Assembly: GCA_963978545.1 (NCBI GenBank)
Contig: CAXBTE010000017.1
Coordinates: 372,001 to 436,000 of the forward strand
Length of the DNA stretch: 64,000 bases
Direction of reading: 5' to 3'
Source: Linyphia triangularis
Taxonomy: Eukaryota; Arthropoda; Arachnida; Araneae; Linyphiidae
The notes below the pieces were generated by a model. The model saw only the letters and a list, made by a program, of their open reading frames with translations, searched no databases and was not told where the DNA came from. The position numbers were made by a program, and so were the translations under genes. Numbering within the stretch: the stretch's first letter is position 1; each line of letters begins with the position of its first letter. Below are positions 1-8,500 of the stretch, one piece after another.

Positions 1-971
1 TTTTCAGTGGTACACATACATAATTTTTACACAGAGAGTTTTGGGAGCACAATGTTGTAACTTGGCAACATTGAAGTTCATTAATAGGAGATTCTTAAAA
101 ACGAAAATCTTAACAACCACTAAATATTAAGGGGGTCGAAAGTTGATCCCAAAAAAGGACTGCATTTCAAACACTGAAAATTTCTGAATTTTACCTACAT
201 TTTGGGCTATAAACTGAATTAAGGGTCCTTTATTGGGCAGATTTGAAATAAAGTGACTGCAAATCATATTTCTATTTTAAAACCAAAATCTGGAAGCATT
301 TTGAGCCATTTTTTGGAAAAGTGATTTTTTCATAAAATTTCCTTAAAATTCCCTTTGAAAAATTTCGAAAAATTTGAAAATTCAAAAAATTATTTTTTCA
401 GTCACATTTGGACAGAATATGAATATAAAACATATTTCAGGTCCACAAAAAAAATTTGGTAGCATTTGAGCCACTATTTTCAAAGTTCAAAATTTCCCTT
501 TGAAAATACATTGATTTTACAGTTTTTGAATTTTTACTCATAGTGTATTTGGAGCACAGTATTGTTACTTGGCCACATTTAAGGTCTTCTATAGGAGATT
601 CTTAAAAACGAAAATCTTAACAACCACAAAATATTAAGGGGGTCAAAATTTGCAAATTTGTTTTTTTCAGTGGTACACATACATAATTTTTACACAGAGA
701 GTTTTGGGAGCACAATGTTGTGACTTGGCCACATTGAAGTTCATTAATAGGAGATTCTTAAAAATGAAAATCTTAACAACCACTAAATATTAAGGGGGTC
801 GAAAGTTGATCCCAAAAAAGGACTGCATTTCAAACACTGAAAATTTCTGAATTTTACCTACATTTTGGGCTATAAACTGAATTAAGGGTCCTTTATTGGG
901 CAGATTTGAAATAAAGTGACTGCAAATCATATTTCTATTTTAAAACCAAAATCTGGAAGCATTTTGAGCCA
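1..971 (+). repeat. A-family satellite, partial units at window start
   Basis: The window opens inside an A unit, at the TTTTCAGTGG before its second D half. The next unit begins at 399 (CAGTCACATTTGG) and runs to the GAGCCA at 971, where an S array takes over. The unit at 399 carries a marker set (GTCCAC, ATTGTTAC, TGTGACTTGGCCAC, AAAATG) that is found together again only at 18160 and 40683, and each of these three units stands directly before an S array. The S part of the preceding unit is degenerate at 341-357, reading CCTTAAAATTCCCTTTG in place of the usual CCTAAGGCTAACCCCTTTG. No gene is visible. Confidence 0.93.
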
Positions 972-1312
972 TTTTTTGGAAAAGTGATTTTTTCATAAAA
1001 TTTCCCAAGGCTAACCCCTTTGAAAAATTTCGAAAAATTTGAAAATTCAAAAAATTATTTTTTGGAAAAGTGATTTTTTCATAAAATTTCCTAAGGCTAA
1101 CCCCCTTTGAAAAATTTGAAAATTCAAAAAATTATTTTTTGGAAAAGTGATTTTTTCATAAAATTTCCTAAGACTAACCCCTTTGAAAAATTTCGAAAAA
1201 TTTGAAAATTCAAAAAATTATTTTTTGGAAAAGTGATTTTTTCATAAAATTTCAAAAGGCTAACCCCTTTCAAAAATTTCGAAAAATTTGAAAATTCAAA
1301 AAATTATTTTTT

Positions 1313-2288
1313 GGAAAAGTGATTTTTTCATAAAATTTCCTAAGGCTATCCCCTTTGAAAAATTTCGAAAAATTTGAAAATTCAAAAAATTATTTTTTGG
1401 AAAAGTGATTTTTTCATAAAATTTCCTAAGGCTAACCCCCTTTGAAAAATTTGAAAATTCAAAAAATTATTTTTTGGAAAAGTGATTTTTTCATAAAATT
1501 TCCTAAGACTAACCCCTTTGAAAAATTTCGAAAAATTTGAAAATTCAAAAAAATTATTTTTTGGAAAAGTGATTTTTTCATAAAATTTCCTAAGGCTAAC
1601 CCCTTTGAAAAATTTGAAAATTCAAAAAATTATTTTTTGGAAAAGTGATTTTTTCATAAAATATCCTAAGGCTAACCCCTTTGAAAAATTTGAAAATTCA
1701 AAAAATTATTTTTTGGAAAAGTGATTTTTTCATAAAATTTCCTAAGACTAACCCCTTTGAAAAATTTCGAAAAATTTGAAAATTCAAAAAATTATTTTTT
1801 GGAAAAGTGATTTTTTCATAAAATTTCCTAAGGCTATCCCCTTTGAAAAATTTCGAAAAATTTGAAAATTCAAAAAATTATTTTTTGGAAAAGTGATTTT
1901 TTCATAAAATTTCCTAAGGCTAACCCCCTTTGAAAAATTTGAAAATTCAAAAAATTATTTTTTGGAAAAGTGATTTTTTCATAAAATTTCCTAAGACTAA
2001 CCCCTTTGAAAAATTTCGAAAAATTTGAAAATTCAAAAAAATTATTTTTTGGAAAAGTGATTTTTTCATAAAATTTCCTAAGGCTAACCCCTTTGAAAAA
2101 TTTGAAAATTCAAAAAATTATTTTTTGGAAAAGTGATTTTTTCATAAAATATCCTAAGGCTAACCCCTTTGAAAAATTTGAAAATTCAAAAAATTATTTT
2201 TTGGAAAAGTGATTTTTTCATAAAATTTCCTAAGACTAACCCCTTTGAAAAATTTCGAAAAATTTGAAAATTCAAAAAATTATTGTTT
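1313..2288 (+). repeat. 488-bp tandem duplication of six S units
   Basis: The unit order CTATCCCC (86), CCCCC (77), AAGAC (87, one extra A), CTAACCCC (76), ATATCC (76), AAGAC (86) occurs at 1313-1800 and again at 1801-2288. The equivalent arrays at 18731 and 41256 hold this run once. They also hold one 86-bp unit at their start that this array lacks, so the net difference is 402 bp. This fits unequal exchange in register with a six-unit block. Confidence 0.9.
2127..2288 (+). repeat. Reference S monomers: 76-bp and 86-bp forms
   Basis: The 76-bp unit spans 2127-2202 and an 86-bp unit spans 2203-2288. Order within a unit: GGAAAAGTGATTTTTTC, ATAAAATTTCC, a C-rich patch TAAGRCTAACCCC, TTTGAAAAATTT, an optional CGAAAAATTT, GAAAATTC, then AAAAAATTATTTTTT. 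The only regular difference between the forms is the exact 10-bp segment CGAAAAATTT. Short dyads follow one another through the unit: TTTCGAAA (86-bp form only), TTTGAA-AA-TTCAAA and AAAAAAT-T-ATTTTTT. No function is known to me. Confidence 0.92.
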
Positions 2289-2809
2289 GGAAAAGTGATT
2301 TTTTCATAAAATTTCCTAAGGCTAACCCCTTTGAAAAATTTGAAAATTCAAAAAATTATTTTTTGGAAAAGTGATTTTTTCATAAAATTTCTTAAGTCTA
2401 ACCCCTTTGAAAAATTTCGAAAAATTTGAAAATTCAAAAAATTATTTTTTCAGTCAAATTTCGACAGAATATGAATATAAAACATATTTCAGGTCTTCAA
2501 CTAAAATTTCCCAGCTAGTTTCAAAATTTCGTACAAAATCGTCTCCATTTCTGAGCAAACGCGTTATTTTGGATTTTTTTGAATTTTACGACAGTTTGGG
2601 CTATAAAGCGATTTAAGGGACCTTTCTTGGATAGTTTTGATAAAAAGTAACTCTTAAGCATTCTCCTATGTTAACAGCTAAATTTGACACATTTCGGACA
2701 TTTCCCAGCTAAATTCCAAAATTTCGTTCAAAACCGTCTCTATTTCTGTGCTAACGCGTTATTTTGGATTTTACTGAATTTTCCCGACAGATTGGGCTAT
2801 AAATCGATT

Positions 2810-2821
2810 TAAGGGTCTTTT
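2810..2821. other. Perfect 12-bp palindrome with ATCGAT core
   Basis: TAAATCGATTTA is self-complementary and occurs in the second and third C units of each block (here also at 2976-2987). Most other C units read TAAAGCGATTTA and lose the symmetry. It therefore marks particular positions in the block rather than the family as a whole. Confidence 0.8.
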
Positions 2822-2927
2822 CTTGAACAGTTTTGATAAAAAGTAACTATTGAGCATTTTCAAAGCATTTCGGACATTTCCCAGCTAGTTTTAAAAATAT
2901 CGTTCAAAATCGTCTCTATTTCTGTGT

Positions 2928-2937
2928 TAACGCGTTA
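2928..2937. other. Perfect 10-bp palindrome with ACGCGT core (example of 54 sites)
   Basis: TAACGCGTTA is its own reverse complement. The ACGCGT core is present in all 54 C units, and the full palindrome in all but the first unit of each block, which reads AAACGCGTTA. It sits at the same place in each C unit and is absent from A and S. ACGCGT is also the MluI site and the core of the yeast MCB cell-cycle element. A protein-binding role here is only a possibility. Confidence 0.85.
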
Positions 2938-3621
2938 TTTTGGATTTTTCTGAATTTTACCGACAGTTTAGGCTATAAATCGATTTAAGGGTCCTTTCTT
3001 GAACAGTTTTGATAAAAAGTAACTTTTAAGCATACTCTTAGGTCACAGCTAAAATTTTAAAGCATTTCGGACAATTCCCAGCTAGTTTCAGAAATTGCGT
3101 TCAAAACCGTCTCTATTTCTGTGTTAACGCGTTATTTTGGATTTTTCGGAATTCTACCAACAGTTTGGGCTATAAAGCGATTAAAGGGTCCTTTCTTGAC
3201 AGTTTTGATAAAAAGTTACTTTTGAGCATTTTCAAAGCATTTCGGACAATTCCCAGCTAGTTTTAAAAATTGCTTTCAAAATCGTCTCTATTTCTGTGTT
3301 AACGCGTTATTTTGGATTTTTCTGAATTTTACCGACAGTTTGGGCTATAAAGCGATTTAAGGGTCCTTTCTTGACAGTTTTGATAAAAAGTAACTCTTGA
3401 GCATTTTCAAAGCATTTCGGACAATTCCCAGCTAGTTTTAAAAATATCGTTCAAAATCGTCTCTATTTCTGTGTTAACGCGTTATTTTGGATTTTTCTGA
3501 ATTATACCGACAGCTTGGTTTATAAAGCGATTTGAGGGTCCTTTCTTGGGCATATTTAATAAAAAGTTACTGTAAACTATATTTCTATTTTAAAACCAAA
3601 ATCTGGAAGCATTTTGAGAAA

Positions 3622-4253
3622 TTTTTTGGAAAAGTGATTTTTTCATAAAATTTCCTAAGTCTAATCCCTTTGAAAAATTTCGAAAAATTTGAAAATTCAA
3701 AAAATTATTTTTGGAAAAGTGATTTTTTCGTAAAATTTCCTAAGGCTAACCCCCTTGAAAAATTTGAAAATTCAAAAAATTATTTTTTGAAAAAGTGATT
3801 TTTTCGTAAAATTTCCTAAGGCTAACCCCCTTGAAACATTTGAAAATTCAAAAAATTATTTTTTGAAAAAGTGATTTTTTCATAAAATTTCCTAAGGCTA
3901 ACCCCTTTGAAAAATTTAAAAATTCAAAAAATTATTTTTTGAAAAAGTGATTTTTTCATAAAATTTCCTAAGACTAACCCCTTTGAAAAATTTGAAAATT
4001 CAAAAATTTTTTTTTTGGAAAAGTGATTTTTTCATAAAATTTCCTAAGACTAACCCCTTTGAAAAATTTGAAAATTGAAAAAATTATTTTTTGGAAAAGT
4101 GATTTTTTCATAAAATTTCCTAAGGCTAACCCTTTGAAAAATTTGAAAATTCAAAAAATTATTTTTTGGAAAAGTGATTTTTTCATAAAATTTCCTAAGA
4201 CTAACCCCTTTGAAAAATTTCGAAAAATTTGAAAATTCAAAAAATTATTTTTT
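3622..4253 (+). repeat. S-family array after C1, eight units
   Basis: Units begin at 3628, 3713, 3789, 3865, 3941, 4017, 4093 and 4168, with lengths of 85, 76, 76, 76, 76, 76, 75 and 86 bp. Units 3-5 read GAAAAAGTG in place of GGAAAAGTG, and the first junction reads AAGTCTAATCCC. The same variant series follows C2, C3, C5 and C6, so the array was copied together with its C block. A private change, TTGAAACATTTG, is at about 3833. Confidence 0.95.
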
Positions 4254-4864
4254 GATAGCATTTGAGCCATTATTTTCAAAGTTCAAAATTTCCCTTTGAA
4301 AATACATTGATTGTATTTTGGAGTTTTTGAATTTTTACTCGTAGTGTATTTGGAGCACAGTATTGTAACTTGGCCACATTTAAGGTCTTCTATAGGAGAT
4401 TCTTAAAAACGAAAATCTTAACAACCACAAAATATTAAGGGGGTCAAAATTTGCAAAGTTGTTTTTTTCAGTGGTACACATACATAATTTTTACACAGAG
4501 AGTTTTGGGAGCACAATGTTGTAACTTGGCAACATTGAAGTTCATTAATAGGAGATTCTTAAAAACGAAAATCTTAACAACCACTAAATATTAAGGGGGT
4601 CGAAAGTTGATCCCAAAAAAGGACTGCATTTCAAACACTGAAAATTTCTGAATTTTACCTACATTTTGGGCTATAAACTGAATTAAGGGTCCTTTATTGG
4701 GCAGATTTGAAATAAAGTGACTGCAAATCATATTTCTATTTTAAAACCAAAATCTGGAAGCATTTTGAGCCATTTTTTGGAAAAGTGATTTTTTCATAAA
4801 ATTTCCTAAGGCTAACCCCTTTGAAAAATTTCGAAAAATTTGAAAATTCAAAAAATTATTTTTT

Positions 4865-5529
4865 CAGTCACATTTGGACAGAATATGAATATAAAACATA
4901 TTTCAGGTCCCCAAAAAAAATTTGGTAGCATTTGAGCCACTATTTTCAAAGTTCAAAATTTCCCTTTGAAAATACATTGATTTTACAGTTTTTGAATTTT
5001 TACTCATAGTGTATTTGGAGCACAGTATTGTAACTTGGCCACATTTAAGGTCTTCTATAGGAGATTCTTAAAAACGAAAATCTTAACAACCACAAAATAT
5101 TAAGGGGGTCAAAATTTGCAAAGTTGTTTTTTTCAGTGGTACACATACATAATTTTTACACAGAGAGTTTTGGGAGCACAATGTTGTAACTTGGCAACAT
5201 TGAAGTTCATTAATAGGAGATTCTTAAAAACGAAAATCTTAACAACCACTAAATATTAAGGGGGTCGAAAGTTGATCCCAAAAAAGGACTGCATTTCAAA
5301 CACTGAAAATTTCTGAATTTTACCTACATTTTGGGCTATAAACTGAATTAAGGGTCCTTTATTGGGCAGATTTGAAATAAAGTGACTGCAAATCATATTT
5401 CTATTTTAAAACCAAAATCTGGAAGCATTTTGAGCCATTTTTTGGAAAAGTGATTTTTTCATAAAATTTCCTAAGGCTAACCCCTTTGAAAAATTTCGAA
5501 AAATTTGAAAATTCAAAAAATTATTTTTT
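4865..5529 (+). repeat. Reference A monomer (665 bp), a composite of four modules
   Basis: Left flank L is 4865-4910 (CAGTCACATTTGGACAG to TTTCAGGTCC). A linker with GGTAGCATTTGAGCCAC and an AAAATTTCCC stretch follows. Next come D1 and D2 (4995-5276). The C-like tail at about 5310-5400 carries GAATTTTACC, GGGCTATAAA and AAGGGTCCTTT in the same order and spacing as a C unit. The stretch TCTATTTTAAAACC to GAGCCA follows, and the last 86 bp are one S unit. Each module can be recognised elsewhere in the window in amplified or alternative form. Confidence 0.92.
4995..5276 (+). repeat. D1/D2 direct repeat pair inside the A monomer, period 156 bp
   Basis: Matching landmarks are exactly 156 bp apart: AATTTTTAC (4995, 5151), GGAGCACA (5017, 5173), GGAGATTCTTAAAAACG (5060, 5216) and TAAGGGGGTC (5101, 5257). 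The halves have diverged between landmarks, so this duplication is older than the spread of A units. A stretch of TTTTTTTCAG and GTGGTACACA separates the two halves. Confidence 0.93.
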
Positions 5530-8500
5530 CAGTCACATTTGGACAGAATATGAATATAAAACATATTTCAGGTCCACAAAAAAAATTTGGTAGCATTTGA
5601 GCCACTATTTTCAAAGTTCAAAATTTCCCTTTGAAAATACATTGATTTTACAGTTTTTGAATTTTTACTCATAGTGTATTTGGAGCACAGTATTGTAACT
5701 TGGCCACATTTAAGGTCTTCTATAGGAGATTCTTAAAAACGAAAATCTTAACAACCACAAAATATTAAGGGGGTCAAAATTTGCAAATTTGTTTTTTTCA
5801 GTGGTACACATACATAATTTTTACACAGAGAGTTTTGGGAGCACAATGTTGTGACTTGGCCACATTGAAGTTCATTAATAGGAGATTCTTAAAAATGAAA
5901 ATCTTAACAACCACTAAATATTAAGGGGGTCGAAAGTTTATCCCAAAAAAGGACTGCATTTCAAACACTGAAAATTTCTGAATTTTACCTACATTTTGGG
6001 CTATAAACTGAATTAAAGGGTCCTTTTTTGGGCAGATTTGAAATAAAGTGACTGCAAATCATATTTCTATTTTAAAACCAAAATCTGGAAGCATTTTGAG
6101 CCATTTTTTGGAAAAGTGATTTTTTCATAAAATTTCCTAAGGCTAACCCCTTTGAAAAATTTCGAAAAATTTGAAAATTCAAAAAATTATTTTTTCAGTC
6201 ACATTTGGACAGAATATGAATATAAAACATATTTCAGGTCCCCAAAAAAAATTTGGTAGCATTTGAGCCACTATTTTCAAAGTTCAAAATTTCCCTTTGA
6301 AAATACATTGATTTTACAGTTTTTGAATTTTTACTCATAGTGTATTTGGAGCACAGTATTGTAACTTGGCCACATTTAAGGTCTTCTATAGGAGATTCTT
6401 AAAAACGAAAATCTTAACAACCACAAAATATTAAGGGGGTCAAAATTTGCAAAGTTGTTTTTTTCAGTGGTACACATACATAATTTTTACACAGAGAGTT
6501 TTGGGAGCACAATGTTGTAACTTGGCAACATTGAAGTTCATTAATAGGAGATTCTTAAAAACGAAAATCTTAACAACCACTAAATATTAAGGGGGTCGAA
6601 AGTTGATCCCAAAAAAGGACTGCATTTCAAACACTGAAAATTTCTGAATTTTACCTACATTTTGGGCTATAAACTGAATTAAGGGTCCTTTATTGGGCAG
6701 ATTTGAAATAAAGTGACTGCAAATCATATTTCTATTTTAAAACCAAAATCTGGAAGCATTTTGAGCCATTTTTTGGAAAAGTGATTTTTTCATAAAATTT
6801 CCTAAGGCTAACCCCTTTGAAAAATTTCGAAAAATTTGAAAATTCAAAAAATTATTTTTTCAGTCACATTTGGACAGAATATGAATATAAAACATATTTC
6901 AGGTCCCCAAAAAAAATTTGGTAGCATTTGAGCCACTATTTTCAAAGTTCAAAATTTCCCTTTGAAAATACATTGATTTTACAGTTTTTGAATTTTTACT
7001 CATAGTGTATTTTGAGCACAGTATTGTAACTTGGCCACATTTAAGGTCTTCTATAGGAGATTCTTAAAAACGAAAATCTTAACAACCACAAAATATTAAG
7101 GGGGTCAAAATTTGCAAAGTTGTTTTTTTCAGTGGTACACATACATAATTTTTACACAGAGAGTTTTGGGAGCACAATGTTGTAACTTGGCAACATTGAA
7201 GTTCATTAATAGGAGATTCTTAAAAACGAAAATCTTAACAACCACTAAATATTATGGGGGTCGAAAGTTGATCCCAAAAAAGGACTGCATTTCAAACACT
7301 GAAAATTTCTGAATTTTACCTACATTTTGGGCTATAAACTGAATTAAGGGTCCTTTTTTGGGCAGATTTGAAATAAATTGACTGCAAATCATATTTCTAT
7401 TTTAAAACCAAAATCTGGAAGCATTTTGAGCCATTTTTTGGAAAAGTGATTTTTTCATAAAATTTCCTAAGGCTAACCCCTTTGAAAAATTTCGAAAAAT
7501 TTGAAAATTCAAAAAATTATTTTTTCAGTCACATTTGGACAGAATATAAATATAAAACATATTTCAGGTCCCCAAAAAAAATTTGGTAGCATTTGAGCCA
7601 CTATTTTCAAAGTTCAAAATTTCCCTTTGAAAATACATTGTTTTTACAGTTTTTGAATTTTTACTCATAGTGTATTTTGAGCACAGTATTGTAACTTGGC
7701 CACATTTAAGGTCTTCTATAGGAGATTCTTAAAAACGAAAATCTTAACAACCACAAAATATTAAGGGGGTCAAAATTTGCAAAGTTGTTTTTTTCAGTGG
7801 TACACATACATAATTTTTACACAGAGAGTTTTGGGAGCACAATGTTGTAACTTGGCAACATTGAAGTTCATTAATAGGAGATTCTTAAAAACGAAAATCT
7901 TAACAACCACTAAATATTAAGGGGGTCGAAAGTTGATCCCAAAAAAGGACTGCATTTCAAACACTGAAAATTTCTGAATTTTACCTACATTTTGGGCTAT
8001 AAACTGAATTAAGGGTCCTTTATTGGGCAGATTTGAAATAAAGTGACTGCAAATCATATTTCTATTTTAAAACCAAAATCTGGAAGCATTTTGAGCCATT
8101 TTTTGGAAAAGTGATTTTTTCATAAAATTTCCTAAGGCTAACCCCTTTGAAAAATTTCGAAAAATTTGAAAATTCAAAAAATTATTTTTTCAGTCACATT
8201 TGGACAGAATATGAATATAAAACATATTTCAGGTCCACAAAAAAAATTTGGTAGCATTTGAGCCACTATTTTCAAAGTTCAAAATTTCCCTTTGAAAATA
8301 CATTGATTTTACAGTTTTTGAATTTTTACTCATAGTGTATTTGGAGCACAGTATTGTAACTTGGCCACATTTAAGGTCTTCTATAGGAGATTCTTAAAAA
8401 CGAAAATCTTAACAACCACAAAATATTAAGGGGGTCAAAATTTGCAAAGTTGTTTTTTTCAGTGGTACACATACATAATTTTTACACAGAGAGTTTTGGG

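Larger units (their letters stand above)
972..2450 (+). repeat. S-family tandem array, 18 units of 76-87 bp
   Basis: Units start at GGAAAAGTG at 978, 1064, 1141, 1227, 1313, 1399, 1476, 1563, 1639, 1715, 1801, 1887, 1964, 2051, 2127, 2203, 2289 and 2365. Two length classes exist: 86 bp with a second CGAAAAATTT, and 76-77 bp without it. Named variants (CTATCCCC, CCCCC, AAGACTAA, ATATCC) let units be followed between arrays. The array holds an internal 488-bp duplication of six units (1313-1800 and 1801-2288). It ends at CAGTCAAATTT, the start of block C1. This is the longest S array in the window. Confidence 0.96.
2451..3621 (+). repeat. C-family block C1, six units (175-197 bp)
   Basis: The block opens with a left flank close to that of A (CAGTCAAATTTCGACAG, then ATATTTCAGGTC) and ends with A's tail (TCTATTTTAAAACC to TTTTGAGAAA). 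Between them are six C units, marked by GCGTT at 2561, 2756, 2932, 3129, 3304 and 3479, giving spacings of 195, 176, 197, 175 and 175 bp. The long form has about 20 bp extra around CTTAGGTCACAGCT or an equivalent. Each unit carries ACGCGT, TTTCCCAGCTA or its ATTCCCAGCTA form, a TATAAA-like motif and AAGGGTCCTTTCTTG. It is CpG-richer than its surroundings. An open frame at 2407-2616 starts at TTG, has no Met and is not a gene. Confidence 0.95.

Noticed and set aside
1008..1023. Telomere-like CTAACCCC and CCTAAGGCTAA in the S unit
   Set aside because: Each S unit has only one such patch, imperfect against either TTAGGC or TTAGGG repeats, and it is never tandem. It is more likely a chance feature of the C-rich part of the monomer.
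972..2450. Regular short direct repeats that might suggest a CRISPR array
   Set aside because: There are no unique spacers. Units are contiguous, differ by single bases or one 10-bp step, and no cas gene is present.
2407..2616. Open frame of 69 codons (also at 19764, 23666, 42289, 46191) and a 60-codon version at 31221, 53746 and 59656
   Set aside because: It starts at TTG inside an S unit, has no Met, and runs from the S array into the first C unit. In the eight-copy blocks a one-base insertion cuts it short without any sign of constraint. The composition is simply translated A/T tracts.
5101..5110. AAGGGGGTC as part of a G-quadruplex
   Set aside because: There is a single G run per D half, spaced 156 bp apart, so four nearby runs are never available.
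4865..5529. A monomer as a non-autonomous transposon
   Set aside because: I saw no terminal inverted repeats, no target-site duplications and no solitary copy, and copies are strictly head to tail. An origin from a mobile element remains possible but is not supported here.
7112..7312. Open frame of 66 codons that recurs at 9773, 11103, 27706, 28371, 34944, 36944, 38939, 50231, 50896, 51561, 56806 and 57471
   Set aside because: It starts at TTG, contains no Met, and is open only in A units where TATTAAGGGGG became TATTATGGGGG, which removes a stop. It crosses the D1/D2 boundary and reflects a monomer type, not a gene.
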